Shown piece by piece: positions 21,213-33,829 of a stretch of DNA of 64,000 nt. A program made the translations under genes and the position numbers. Location of the stretch: contig JAGXJF010003277.1 of assembly GCA_019208055.1 (NCBI GenBank), forward strand, positions 1 through 64,000, in the 5' to 3' direction. A model generated the notes under the pieces. The model made no database searches. It saw only the letters and a program-made list of their open reading frames with translations, and was not told where the DNA came from. Positions within the stretch are counted from its first letter, which is position 1; every line of letters starts with the position of its first letter. Origin of the DNA: Stipa capillata. Its lineage: Eukaryota; Streptophyta; Magnoliopsida; Poales; Poaceae.

Positions 21213-23920
21213 ATGTCCTCCGCCGCCACTTGCGTCTCCTTCTCTCCCTCGCCCTCGTCCCGCCACGACGTATCTGTCGTCGTCGTCGGGCCACCGGCAA
21301 TGGCGACGGCGGAGGAGGTGGAGGACCACCTCGCCGCCGGCATTAGGTTCGATGCCGACGGGATAATCAACGCCAAAAGGTACACATATGTATATATATA
21401 TAGCCATGCGCTCGATTCATTCCCGCAGTATCGATTGATCAAACAGAGAAAAGTTTCTTTGATAAATATATGTTGCTGCTTGCAAAAACGGGCCAGTTCT
21501 CTCGTCCTCCTCCTCGCCAGATCATCATGGACACTTGCCTTTCTCTCAACAAGTTACAGAATACAGATCAACCAAGCTAGCTACCGACCTACGGTGTAAC
21601 AAGTGATTGTTTAAGGGTACCAGCAAAATATCCGTAATTTACTAGGGATAAAAAAATATAAAAAGTGGCTAAGTTAGTTTGTTGTGGAGGAGTTTTATTA
21701 TATTTTAGTAAATTTAGTTTATTTGTTAAGAAACATTTTAGAGGGATAAAAATGATAGGAGACTGGATGAACCATCACCACTACCAACTCTTCATTTACG
21801 GTAAAGATATATATAGAGTATAGACCATGCCATGCATGCATCTTCAGATATTTTATTCTTCTCCATGTAATGTGACGCATATATTACTATCGTTGCATGC
21901 GTGGCAGGGATGAGGACGATGCAGCCAGGATTGATGAGGAGGAGCACTGCAGCCCGGTGAGGAAGCCGCGGGCGGTGGTCCAGAAATTTATGTGCGAACG
22001 CAAGCCTTTCGTCGACGGCTTCGCTCTCAGGAGGAGCATTGGCAGGTAATCAATCAAATCGCATCATAATCCACGTAATTAACTGCTTGATTCAAACTTG
22101 ACCCTGCAGTAGTATGCGGAATTAATTGTGGATAAAATTAGTAAGATTCATATGGTTAGTTTTGAATATTGATTACTTCTTAATTACAGGCCCGAGTTGG
22201 AGAGCTTGGATCCTTTCCTTTCCTTGGATGAGTTTGAATGTACGTATACATATAATGATCACCCAATTAACATCTTTAATCACCATCACAATTAATTGCC
22301 ATTTCAATTGACCAGCTACAACAACTTAACTGCTCATTTCATTAAAATTAATTAAAAATGGTCAACAAATGGCTCATAGCAAGCTGCAATACTCCTTCAC
22401 ATATAGCTAACTTAAATTATTTTTAAAAGCTAGTTTTAATTGATGAACGCAAACTTTGTGACATAAAAATGATGAGCCAAAAAACGTTGTGCATAAAAAT
22501 CTTAGATTTTCAGTCTTCACTTTGGAATGTCTATATGTCTTTTTCAAGCTAGGTAATTAATATCTATATGATTAGGGCCCCATCAACTAAAACAGGACAC
22601 CTTCTGAGAGTCATTATGTACTATCATAATTAATTTCCATATGATGGGATTACTCAGCATAACATTCACACTTGCCCTTTTCCTTTTTTATTTTCCAGTT
22701 TCTCCTCCAGCTGGCTTTAGTGATCATCCACACCGAGGTTTGTAATTTCTTTCTCAATCTTACACATATACAATTTATTGTACATTATTCTCGTGAATAT
22801 TTTAGTTGCGTGTTTGATAAATGAATTCCGATCTGACTGCATTTCTATTTCCCGTGGTGTCCCTTCAGGATTTGAGAATGTCACCTACATGCTTGAGGTA
22901 ACAACTGACTACACTTCTCACTTCACGGTTCATTGCTGGTAGTACACAGGATTTGATGAGAAAAATTCCGTCCTTTGTGTTGCTCATCAGGGAAGCCTCA
23001 GTTACCATGACTTTTCAGGCCACAAGGGCACCATCAACACAGGAGATGTTCAGGTTAGTTCCCTAGTAATCACCAGCGCCACTAAGCAGAGATATGACTA
23101 GTCAGGTTCCTGTTCTACTCTGATACTAATAAGGAGAACGTATATATGCAGTGGATGACGGCGGGTCGCGGGGTGGTGCACGCGGAGATGCCGGGCGGGC
23201 AGGGCATCCAGAGGGGGCTCAACTTCTGGCTCAACCTCTCCGCGAACGACAAGATGTATATACTACCTGTGTCAACCCAGTAAATTTAACATATATTTGT
23301 CAAAAAAATAAAAAAAGAACTTTTGAAGTAGGGTTTAGCAATTTTAGACAGAAGTATATATAGCTACGAATTACGAATGATGTTGCTAGATTTTTATGTG
23401 CAGGGTGGCGCCGAGGTACCAGGAGCTGGCGAGCCACGACATCCCCACGGCGGAGAAGGACGGCGTGTCCGTGAAGGTCATCGCCGGGGAGGCCCTGGGC
23501 GCACGCTCGCCGCTCCAGATGCGCACCCCGGCCATGTGCCTCGACATCACCGTGCGCCCCGGGGCGCGCCTGCGCCTGCGCGTCCCGTCCGGCTGGAACG
23601 CGTGCGCCTATGTCATCGACGGCGAGGCCAGCTTCGGGTCCGGGGACGCGGCGGGAGCACACGAGTGCATCGTATTCGGCACCGATGGCGACGGCGTGGA
23701 CGTGCAAAGCGGGAGCGGCGGCGGCGAAGGTGCCCCGGCGAGGTTCCTGCTGATGGCGGCGCGGCCGCACGGCGAGGCGGTGGTGAGGGACGGCCCCTTT
23801 GTGATGAACACGACGGAGGAGGTGGAGCAAGCCAGAGTGGACTACATGAACCGCCGCAACGGGTTCGAGATGGCCGCTGGGTGGAGCTCCGACGATGCAG
23901 TCGCCGCCGCCGTGCACTGA
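21213..23920 (+). CDS. Pirin-like protein (cupin, 8 exons, 368 aa)
   Basis: Pirins are iron-binding bicupins; family members act as transcription cofactors or quercetin 2,3-dioxygenases, and plant pirins have been tied to G-protein and light/stress signalling. Exons by hand: 21213-21379, 21908-22045, 22190-22239, 22699-22737, 22869-22897, 22991-23053, 23152-23255, 23404-23920; all introns are GT-AG and the sum is 1107 bp, frame open to TGA. The metal ligands of pirins are present: HPHRG (His128, His130) and VVHAEMPG (His172, Glu174). The block RSIGRPELESLDPFLSLDEF precedes them; the second cupin is in exon 8. The N-terminus is about 70 residues longer than the pirin core (Ser/Val-rich start, then an acidic stretch); a later start would give a more usual length. 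Function beyond the family is inference. Confidence 0.93.
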
Positions 23921-23935
23921 CGATTCAGTGTGAAC

Positions 23936-25437
23936 GTGTTTGGTAGCCTGTTCCTCCTGAGAATATCTCATCTCATACAACTTTGAGGCTCCACCTCATA
24001 CAATTTTGAGACTGTTTGATAGCTTATATTTTAATATGACTCATGCCCACCTCATACCCAAAATCCTTCCTAGCCATGCCCACCAGAGAACACAAATTTG
24101 AGCTTCCCTCCCGAGTCTTGCTGGCCGAACCAAAAAATCCATCCCTCCCGAGCCCCGCGCGTCCAGTTTGCCCCCAAAAATCCCCTCCCTCCCACCATGC
24201 GGCAACTCCCTCCGCTGCCGTAGCTCCCCTTCCAGGCTGACTCCTCCCTCCACCTCCCTCCGGGCCGAGCCCTCCCTCCACCTCCCTCCGCCAACCCCTC
24301 CCTCCACCTCTCTCTAGGCTGCCTCGTCTGCCTCCGTCTCGCTCCGCTGCCCCTCTCTCCCCGGGGCTTCGTCTGCCGCCGGCTCCCTCTGCCTCGGATC
24401 CGTTTGCCATCGGCTCCTCCGCCTCGGCTCCTTCCACCACGGGCTCCCTCCGCCTCGGATCCGTTCGCCGCCGACTCCTCTGCCTTGGCTCCTTCCGCCA
24501 CGCCTCCCTCCGCCTCGGCTCCTTCCGCCGCCTCCTCCCTCAGCCTCGGTTCTGTCCGCCACTGCCTCCCTCCGCCTCGTCTGCCGTCGCCTCCTTCGGC
24601 CTCGACCTCACGCTCCGCTGCGCCGCCTCCTTCGGCCTCCCGCCGAGCACTTCAACCCCAGCCCGAGCGTCTCACCGCCCTCCTCCCCTTCCCGTTCCCT
24701 CACTGGCTCGAGCGCCCCCGAGCCTCGCCGCCAGTGCCCGAGCCCCGCCGCTTGTCCCCGAGCTCCGTGCCGCTGCTTCTCTCCCCAAGCTCCGTCCGCC
24801 GCCGCCGTGCCATGGATTTTCTTGCCGTGCATCAGCAGATATTCATTGCTTATTATGCTTAGTAGATATAATACATATATTAGGGGATTACTCATTGGCA
24901 TTTATGTCATTTATGTTATGTGAATTGACAGGATTATTTGAGCCTTTAATTTGTATTATGGCAAATTAGTTGTATTTTTTGACTCTGGAGGTATATGCAG
25001 GAGAATAGGGTAATATTGTTATGCAACGCAGTGTTTAGGTTTCTTGTGTGCTACAATTATTTCGATGGGATATGCTTCTTAATGCAGCTTTGATTTTTAT
25101 TATTGTGTTATTTGTCCACAAAGGCAAATTTGGTTGTAACTTTGATTGCAACATCTCCCGATTTTTGTAGAGATCTCTAAAAAGTGTACTAACTCATTGA
25201 CTATATAAGGTATAGTAACTTGTCAGGTAACCAAATATAACTCATATATAGGCTACCAAACACATTATTAGCTTAACATCTTTTAACTCATATAGACAAC
25301 CAAATAACATCCCAACTCAGCATGTCTCAACAGATACAGGCTACCAAACACAACACAGTGGTATCCACTCAGCATGTCTAGGGTCAGCATATCTCAGGAG
25401 AGATAGCCATGCCAAGAAGATATAGGCAACCAAACAC
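23936..25437. mobile_element. TIR DNA transposon, non-autonomous, next to the pirin stop codon
   Basis: GTGTTTGGTAGCCT at 23936 is matched, inverted, by the right end GGCAACCAAACAC at 25437. A second match (CTCCTGAGA/TCTCAGGAG) lies inside both ends, and sub-terminal words such as GGCTACCAAACACA recur near the right end. GTGTGA on each side (23928-23933 and 25442-25447) is a possible but weak target duplication. The middle (24080-24840) is GC-rich with multi-frame Ser/Pro/Gly-rich open frames and no recognisable protein; it may be captured host sequence. No transposase is seen, so the superfamily is unresolved. Confidence 0.6.
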
Positions 25438-28385
25438 ACCTGTGTGATGGCTGTGAGAACTGAAGGTCGATGGCGTCATGCATGTGGCTTTGAGTGTATG
25501 CGTAGCAGTGGAACTAGAGAACGTTATGTGATTTTGCAATTGCAACATCGGCTCTTAGATGGAATCTAAAGCGTTACGTTTCAAACATAATATAAGAAGG
25601 GAACTCTGGATAAGGATCCAGAGGAATAGGATTACAATAGAGGGTGGACGCTGATGCTTGCTCGCCTTGTAAATTCTGGAAATGAATGTTGTTCTCTGGC
25701 ATGGTTACCGCGGAAAAATTGAGAATATGTAATTTCTTCGACGCTGTTTTAGGAGCGAGAGCTGCTACCGAACAGGATACCATCGAGCAACGGGATGGCT
25801 TCGACCTCCTTTTCTTGGACCTCCCCACCTGCGTTCTCTCTTTCTCAGTTCAAGCGGATCAAGTGCTCTCTCTAAATCTCAGGCTCCAATGAACCCACCT
25901 CTTCTTATCCTAACCTCGAACCCTCTGGTGAGCGTTTGTCCACATCGTCACCGGCTCCACCTTGCCTCCGTCGGTGCCGTTGCCTCTGTGTCGTCACCGG
26001 CTTCACCTTAACCCCATTGGGATAGAATCCTGTTGGGATGGGATTTGATGGGATCTTGGTTTCTAGCGTTTCTCTTTAGAATTTTTCTGTTTAGAGGATT
26101 TAACACAAAATTCATGGAAAAATGGTTGGATTTTGTCACTTCCGGTGTACTCCTCCATGTTTTTCAAAGAGAGTGGCTACAATCTGTTGATAAAATTTGG
26201 GAAAGAGATCAGTCAATCATTTTCATACCTCCAAGGACGTCGCCTCCCTTGTCAGATCAAGCTTTACCTATGCCTCCTCCTACCTCTTGTTGCCGCTGTC
26301 TCCAGTGACCAGACAGGCAACAAAAAAGGAAAACCCATTGGCAACCAGACTAATGATGAGAAGAAGAAAAAGAAAAGGCTGAGAATCAAGGAAAAATAGA
26401 AAAAAAATAGAGATTTGTATCCATCAATCAGTGATGGCATATCCACTACGGCGATAAGGAGGAAGAAGAATACCTCACCGCCAGTGAGGCTATAGTGGCG
26501 CAATTGGTGAAAAAGAGGAGATGAGATAGTGGGCAATGGATGATTTAGTTGAGGGGGAGCATGATGGAGTGGCTGGCAGCGTTGATTATCGACGGCAACC
26601 GCAAGAAATCAGTGATGGTGACATGGCGTCAGGGAGAGGAAGAAAGGGGATCGGGGGAGAAGACAACTCTAAAAAAGAGGATGAGAGATAAGGAAGATGT
26701 ACATGAATCTTGGAGCATCTAACAGTTAGAAAACTGACTGATTTGCCTAACAAAAATCTGTTAACAGATTTTAGCAATTCCATTTTCAAAATTGTTTTTC
26801 ACGCATGTTTGTAGCGTCAAATGTCTCTAGTGCCCCTTGCCCCAAGCACCCCTGTTTGTGCGTGTACTTGTACAGCTGCACCATTAGCCTGGTGCCACTG
26901 AACCACTTGGAGTCGACTAGGAGGTCGGTCCTAGCCTCGCTATGCTTTGGGAACTAGAGTGTATTTTCTGCAAATATGAATAGTAGACAACTATTAAAAA
27001 TATAACGGATATGTTAATAATCAGATGATTATTTTTTAATTTGGCAACACTTAAAAATTTTCTTACCAAATCATCTTCTTCCTCCCTGCTCTGTCATCTT
27101 CTTTGTGTCTGGCGAAGGCGAGGCGAGGAGTGTTAGAGGTTAGAGGTTAGGGTTAGGAATTAGGGTTGGAGCTGCACCGAAGCCAGGATGTTTAGAGGAA
27201 TGGATTAATCTAGCAGTAGTGGTGACAGCCACCGAAATCGGGGAAGAAGAGAAGTGTAGTGGTGGCATTGGATTGGGGAAGAAGAAAAGAGGCAGTATGC
27301 TTGGGGAAGAAGAGAAGGTAGAGAGGTGAGAGAAATAGATAGAGAAGGGCAAGGAGATCTTGCGCAATTATAAAACAGTTGTGTGTAGTTCAAATATAAA
27401 ACACAAGGGAATGAGAAAACTAAATTATCTCCATGGACACAATAGCAAATCCTCAAAACAGACGATAAAAATCCATATCCAAATATCGTAAAACGGCAGC
27501 GAAGGAGACGGCATAAGTTTTTAGCCCGATTTGTCTTTGTTTCTTTCGTTGGATAATAGCTCTTTACAATACTCATCACCCCGTCTAGGGGTTGGAACGA
27601 GCTCTGAGCTCGCCGCCTCACAGTCTAGCTGTTGGTCATTGTGGCTCGGGTCGGGTCTCCTAGTCGGCTCGTTAAGGGAACAAGCTCAAAATGGTGACCG
27701 GCTTGAATGATTAGCTCTCGATCCTCGCAAGTCAATTAGCTTAGCATATTCAACTTGAATTTCATGAGCTGCACCAAATTAGGATGAAAATGAGCTGAAC
27801 GCAAGGTGGCTTGGCTCTTTCAAGCTCGGCAGACAGTGGCTCAGCTCGTTGAAATAACGGGCTCCAATAGGTGCTCGACTCAGCTTGATTACAAGCTCAA
27901 AAGCTCGAGCTGGCTCTCAAGCTGAAAGTATTCGAACTCATGCTCCTCTAAAGTATAGCCAGGTTATATGGCCATCTCATGTATTTACATGACATGCATC
28001 TAAATTTCCCTCAAGTATACACAGCATATGTACATGGCCCTATCCTCTGTTACCTTAGAGTAGCTTTAGGCTTAAATCATCATTTGTCGAAGATTCTGTA
28101 TATGTAATCTTAATATATTGGAATGGCAACGAATCTAATTATGAAACAACATTGGAATGTTTCTATTTTCGCCAAAAAAATGGTCTTGCTTATCTTACCG
28201 TGCAATGTAAAACAGGCATTATATACTAACACTGAGTCATGAAAATGTGATTATATTCTTCCAATGGCTCAATTTGAATTTTAGTACAAGATGGCACATG
28301 CATTGTATTGGAATACTTTTCACTTCTATGGAGATTCATTGAAGCAACTCTCATATATCAATTTGTTGAAAACTAGAAATAGAGA
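25438..28385. other. Unassigned intergenic stretch with repeat traces
   Basis: No gene is supported. A minus-strand frame at 25574-25828 (85 codons, Lys/Ser-rich start) has no recognised domain. The stretch at about 27590-27945 is rich in GAGCTC/GCTCG words (starting CTAGGGGTTGGAACGAGCTC), as in the ends of some plant hAT elements. The rest is low-complexity or unknown. Confidence 0.35.
27585..27945. repeat. Possible hAT-like terminal region with GAGCTCG-type sub-terminal words
   Basis: CTAGGGGTTGGAACGAGCTC is followed by many GCTCG, AGCTCG and GGCTCG words on both strands over about 350 bp. Clusters of such sub-terminal motifs are known from plant hAT elements. No matching opposite end or 8-bp duplication was located, so this remains tentative. 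Confidence 0.3.
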
Positions 28386-28429
28386 CACTACCACAGAAAA
28401 GACTTTTACAGCCGGTTCAAAAAGGTTAT

Positions 28430-28765
28430 CTCAGCCTGTTTCAGGTCCGCCTATATGCAAGAGGAGCTAATAATGTATGTCATCTTAGCTGGTTTTCAAA
28501 ACCGGCTAGGATAACAAACCCTCAATCGGTTCAACCAGTAAAGTCGACTGAAATAGAACATTATCTCCCTCGGTTCAACCAACAAAAATCAACTAAGATA
28601 AATAGTATCTCCGTCGTTTCATCAAACAAAACCGACTGAGAGAAAATATTATCTCCGTCGGTTCATCCAACCAAACCGACTAAGGTAAAATTATATCTCA
28701 GTCGCTTCATCCAATAGAACCGACTGAGATAATATATTATGTCAGTCAGTTCTGTAGGATGAAAG
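28430..28765. repeat. Sub-terminal repeat cluster of the CACTA element
   Basis: About six diverged copies of a unit containing CGGTTCAnCCAA...ACCGACTGAGATAA, spaced about 60 bp. In En/Spm elements such motifs bind the element-encoded regulatory protein. Confidence 0.7.
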
Positions 28766-29590
28766 GACTACCTTATTTCATTATCCCAGCTGGTTGTTGT
28801 GTAGAACCAGCTGGGATATTATTTGGGACGGGTAGAATTCAGGTTTCTACCTACCCTGAAACAGAAAATACAGTATATATATACGAAATTTTCCAAATCT
28901 CTCCTAGATCATCCCACAACATAAATAATATGTACACAAGCACATTAACATTAACATCATATTTTAATTCACATTTGAACTCAAATAAATAGAAATTCAT
29001 ATTAAAAAAAGTTAATCCATAAGGCTTGAAGTGAGTTCATTACACAGTTGAATACACAAGTTTGAATCACATTTGAATGGACTCATTCGTCGGTTCCATT
29101 GTGGTGGAACTCGCTGTTTGGTTTGATGACTTTTGAAACAATGAACTCCACCAACAACGTTCGAAAGTTCCGTCTTTTACAAATCTGTTTTGCTAATAGG
29201 TGCAACCTGTCGATATAAAGATCATACTACCGCCAATGTAGAAGAAGATGAATACGACACTATTATAGAAATATTATGCTTATCTTGGTGACTGCGGCTT
29301 TATTCTTGACAGCTCAACCCATGAGAAGGTTTATGTGGTGGTAAACATAGAAGCCACAGAAATTGGTCTAATCGGGCTGCTGGTGGCACTGAAAAGATAT
29401 AGATGGACTCAGTTTAATTAAGTTATATGCAACTCATATTATGAAGTGTAAATGTGTGAAACTAGATACATATCAAAAAGTCAAAAAAGTGTTGTAGCTT
29501 ATTAGGATCCCCTACCTTGGCTTTTTTCCTTACGTGCGCAAAGGAAAAGTTGGTAGGCTCTGAATGATGGTAGGAAAAGTTTTAATGAGA

Positions 29591-30194
29591 CTAGTGACCT
29601 AATAGAATAAAGTCCTCCCAAACATTGCTGGTGGGCCGCGAGTGGTCAAGGAAGATGTCCCTCTTGGGCCACTGGATAAATGTGCCCTTGGCATTCTCTA
29701 GAGTTAAAATCTCATCATTCGGCGGAATCGGGAGCTTGACTTGCTTGAAAGTGTTGTTGAAACCATCGACGTTCACCTTTGCATATGAAGGGGCTAGGGG
29801 AACATTGTGTACCGTCTGCTCTCCTAATGTTGGATATACTAGCCCCCAAGCTGCATCGACTGGTTCATCCAAGCCTTGAATCATCACTTTATAGTGCATT
29901 TCGTCGCAACCTACGTAATGATGCACACTATTAGCCAAGGGGTCTAAAACGATCTTGTGTAGTGCATTGCAAAGATATAGCGCTTTTACCTCTAGCTCAT
30001 CGCACAGGAATGTGGCTTCGAAATCTTCGCCACGAGTAGGAAGGTCGATCGGGGCTGCACACAATGGTTGGTTCGTTTCTCCCAGCATGAAATTCAATTC
30101 TTAGGTCATTTAGAATCTCTTCTTTAAGCTCTATATGCTTGCGCTGTTCTTCGAGCGCTTTCCTCACTCTTTTGGGTTGGTGCTTCGTCTCCAA
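29591..30194 (-). pseudogene. CACTA-associated DUF8039-like protein fragment
   Basis: Two overlapping minus-strand frames (29997-30194, then 29591-30097) read as a charged helical stretch (KALEEQRKHIELKEE) followed by a domain with TVHNVPLAPSYAKVNVDGF and ending near KGTFIQWPKRDIFL. That ending is characteristic of the domain (DUF8039-type, from memory of the family) in the second protein of plant CACTA elements. The need to change frame and the absence of a transposase (TNP2) indicate a relic. Role inferred from family only. Confidence 0.5.
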
Positions 30195-30459
30195 TTCTTG
30201 GTTGCATCCATATTTCCATGGATAGAGGGACCCTACTGCGTGCGACTGGGGTGCTCTAAGTTTCCCAAGCCCTCTTCCAATATATCACCCGAGAAGGTTC
30301 TAGCTTGAGATGCAGCATTAGTTCGAGCTGCAAAAGCTAGAAGTGATATTTTAATTGATACGATGTTAGTCATAAGGTGTAATACTACTTAGGCTCTTAG
30401 ATATCTCAACAAGCGTCGATAAGCTAGCTCATCAGCTAGGTTGTTAAATTTGGGCTAGG

Positions 30460-33400
30460 CTGAAGCCAATGTGGTATCAGATTGATGAGGACATGAACCC
30501 CATGAATACACCTGCTGCCACCTCTACTTCCACTACTTCAACAGTGTTTGCTGCTCAAGCTATAAAGAACAAAAGAAGGTCCGTCAAGATCGTCAAGAAC
30601 AAGCAAGGATTCAAGTTCAAGCTCTTGAGAGGAGGAGGGAATGAATTTCATGTAACCATGATGATGGCCCACATAGATTGGTGTTATATAAAGAGTTCTC
30701 CCATGTCACTTTTGGTCCAAGAAGAGCTAGAGATCAAGTCTCACAAGTTCTGGACTCTGATTCGGATTACTGAGATAGCCCTGACTTCAAATGTCTATAT
30801 CTCGGGCACACAGACTCCGATTTGGGTGATCTTGGCTCTTTGGAAAGCTTATATCATGCTTTTTCCAACCTTTCTAGCCTCATCTCCAAATTCCTTATGA
30901 GAAAACCGCAATTACCAAAACAGTCCGGGACTATTTCTGAAATAGATCACCTCTTCTCTTTATATACCCCTAGGATTCTCTCTTTAGTTTTAGGTTTTGT
31001 TGAGCATAGTTTTGCCTACGGCCAGACAACATTGTCTTAAGTTGTGTCTTGCAACCACCTAGTTTGACTACTTTGCAGAACTCCACCATATCAATACTTC
31101 ATACTTCATTTATATTTGCAATTTCAGATTGCCTTCAATTATTCTTGCTCATTCTTCGGTTGTTTGCAGGGATAAAGAACCTTGTGTTCAGGTTGATCGT
31201 GCCCACGGCAAGGTCAATAAACCTCTAGGAGTTGGTTTAGCGATTGCCTAGGCGCTCCATTGTTATAGTCGGATCGTCAAAGTCACCTCCACCAAACCGA
31301 TGTGTGTTTCTCGTCGAAACATCAGGGCACCCAAAGTTCTATCAAGTGATATCAGAGCTACAGTTGCTTGGTGAGATTTATCATTTTAGTACTTAGATCT
31401 ATTTTTACCTATCGTCCAGAAAAAGCCTAAAAAAGTAATAGATTGGTTTCCCCACTGTCCAAACCACCCTGAGCCATTGCATCTTTCTTTTCGGTAATTT
31501 TTGCATAAATGAATTCATGGTTGCATCGTTGTGTCAAGTTGCTGGTGTAGATCGCGTCTAGTTCATCTTGCCATTGCCATCATTGTCTTATCACTGCCAC
31601 CATCATTCTGCCGCTGCCACCATCATCTTGTGGTTGCCTCCATCATTCTTACCACAACAACATCAATCTGCTGCCACACTGTGAAACTTGCTGCTGTGCC
31701 GCCTAAGTTCGTTTCTGCAGCTAGGGAAACTACAAGCCCTAGTTGAGAGGAAGAATATCTTGGTCTCCTTGCATCTTTGCTCAGCCATGACTAGTTTGGT
31801 TTAGAGGAGAATTTAGAAATAAAAATCAGAAAAGGAAAGGACATGTTTGTTTGGAGTTCACGTCGGGTTCCTCAACTCTGCCTACTTTGGTTCAAATCCC
31901 ATCCAACAACCTTGGAAAAGCCTTGGCTGATCCCTGGTGTCTCCCACAAGCTTAAGAAGGACCCAGGCCACAACCTCCACATGGACTCAGATAGGAAAAT
32001 CAAATCCCACTCGGTTTGGATTTGGAATTTGAATTTGAGCTCAATTCGGACTATAAAAAAGTGCCCAGAAAAATCTGAAATAATTTTGTAAAATTAGGCA
32101 TAAATCCAGAAGTCTACTGTTAAAATTTTAGTGCAATCCAACTAGTTGTTTGGGAGAAATCGCAGATTTAATCTTCGGCCTTCTACCATTTTTCTGCCAC
32201 AACAACGTTTTTGTTGTCGCAGCAGCAGCGCAATAGCTTTCGCCCACTATTATCCCTACCATATCTCTGCCACGGCAACGTTTTTGCTCTTTTTGCTACC
32301 GTGGCAAGAAGCGACAACTTCTAGTTAGCTGATTCCTGCCAAAGTTCTGCCATGACAGCATATTTGGCCATTTTTGCTGCCACAGCAAAGTAGCGACAAC
32401 CATATTTGGCCATTTTTGCTTGTTTGAGTGAGTTTCTGAAAATAGAAAAAATAAAAAAATATAGAGAAAATACAGAAAAGAAAAAGAAGCCACACATACG
32501 GCCAATTAAAGAAAAAAATCAGAACTCTCACTCTCCTCTTAGGGCTTTTTGCACCACATCTCTTTGAGCTTCACTTATATCTTTTGGGCATTGATTGTCA
32601 AGTACCCGATCTAAGCTAGGATCAGCAACATCGACTAGTACTATGAATATTTATTCAACTTGCATTTGCTGAATTGATTGTTGCTAATCCTTGCTACCAT
32701 ATTGAAGCCTAGCTAGCTCCACATACTCTACCCCGTGCAGATATACGTTCGTCTGGTAATCGTTTACTCAATATTTGGAGGTATTTGACACCGTTGGTTG
32801 CCAATCACCACTTGCAGCATGGTAAGAACTTGTAAGAATATTGATTTGGCTCGAGTGTTGAGCAACTTGTAGCCACATCCTAGTAGTTGATAGGAACACT
32901 ATACTTGTGACTTTGTTCTTATTTACTACTAACCATGACAGATTTCCAAGTTCACAAATCTTGGGCCAACACCATAGTGGAGGTAGACGAGCCATACATT
33001 GAAACGAGCGCACCTTCATTACCACCACGAAAAGTATGACTACCGCCACGAAAGGTACCACAACGTGAAAAGGTACAGGATCATGTTGTTTCTATGCCCA
33101 TATTTGAGGGTAGTAATAGGTATGATTTCTATAATAGGCCTGATTTTTATCTCAATTGGGAATTAGAACTCAATGAAATATTTGCTAGCCATCTTTTTCC
33201 TAAGCATAAGCAAGTATGGGCTGCTATTAATACATTTAGTGATTTTTCTTCTATTTGGTGGGATGAATATTGTCGATTATACCCTGATTATATACCTGCT
33301 ACTTGGGATGATTTAACAAATCACTCATTATTTGAATAAATCATAGCTGTTGATGTAATAGGAAAATAAACTATAGCAAAACATTTCTACAAAAGATGAT

Positions 33401-33660
33401 AGGGAAAAAAATCTTCAAATATATGCAAGTGAAAATCTTATTTTTATACCTCTCATGATAAGGAAAACAATGGTGAAATCAAATCATGAATTAGGTAAAT
33501 TAGAAAGAAAAAATAAAGAAGAAAAAGAATCCCGACTCGGTAAAAATGAAAGAAATCAGGTAAAAAGGAAAGAAGAAAAACAAAAAAGAAATAAGATAAA
33601 AGGCTTCCAAATCTGTAAAAAAGAATGAAGAAAATAGTGAAGATTTAGAACTTGAACACA
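30460..33660 (+). mobile_element. Decayed Ty3/gypsy-type retrotransposon remnant
   Basis: TGATATCAGAGC at 31347-31358 resembles a Met-tRNA primer site following an LTR-like end (...TCTATCA). About 1.7 kb downstream is a gypsy-type gag fragment (33094-33339). No protease, reverse transcriptase or integrase was recognised, and the LTR start could not be set. A second primer-site-like word (TGGTATCAGA) near 30472 hints at two fused remnants. Confidence 0.5.
33094..33339 (+). pseudogene. Gypsy gag fragment
   Basis: The 81-codon frame contains MPIFEGSNRYDFY, FYLNWELELNEIF and IWWDEYCRLYP, in the order seen in retrotransposon gag domains (a P-x-FDG-like start, YLxWE, WW). It stops at TAA after about a third of the usual domain, and the next 300 bp are A-rich and frame-broken. 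A relic of the gypsy element above. Confidence 0.7.
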
Positions 33661-33829
33661 AACACCTAATACACACCACAACGTCACACTAACCAACTCA
33701 ACCAAATCCTTCCTTTGTCTCAAAGCAGCCCGCCATCTATACAGCCTCTCTAGATTTCCACCAATAGAACTTTTACACGTGTCTTTAGTTGCTCCAGAAA
33801 TTTGGCCAACATTTTGACCTTATTTCACT

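Larger units (their letters stand above)
28386..30330 (-). mobile_element. CACTA (En/Spm) transposon, one terminus plus internal part
   Basis: The end CACTACCACAGAAAAGAC starts at 28386, and is followed by typical CACTA sub-terminal repeats at 28480-28760 in both orientations (motif ATCTCAGTCGGTTC / ACCGACTGAGAT, several diverged copies). Further in, on the minus strand, lies a coding fragment of a protein type commonly found in plant CACTA elements. The opposite terminus (inverse of CACTACCACAG) was not found, so the other side is cut off or buried by the following retrotransposon remnants; the right boundary given is approximate. Confidence 0.7.

Noticed and set aside
23300..23980. 226-codon minus-strand open frame over the pirin gene
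   Set aside because: It is the antisense shadow of GC-rich exon 8; the plus-strand exon chain carries the conserved cupin motifs.
24024..24862. Gly/Arg- or Ser/Pro-rich open frames
   Set aside because: Compositional frames in a GC-rich transposon interior, with no conserved motif.
27120..27165. Interstitial telomere repeat (TTAGGG-like words)
   Set aside because: Words are GTTAGAG/GTTAGGG mixed over fewer than 40 bp, not a run of the plant TTTAGGG unit.
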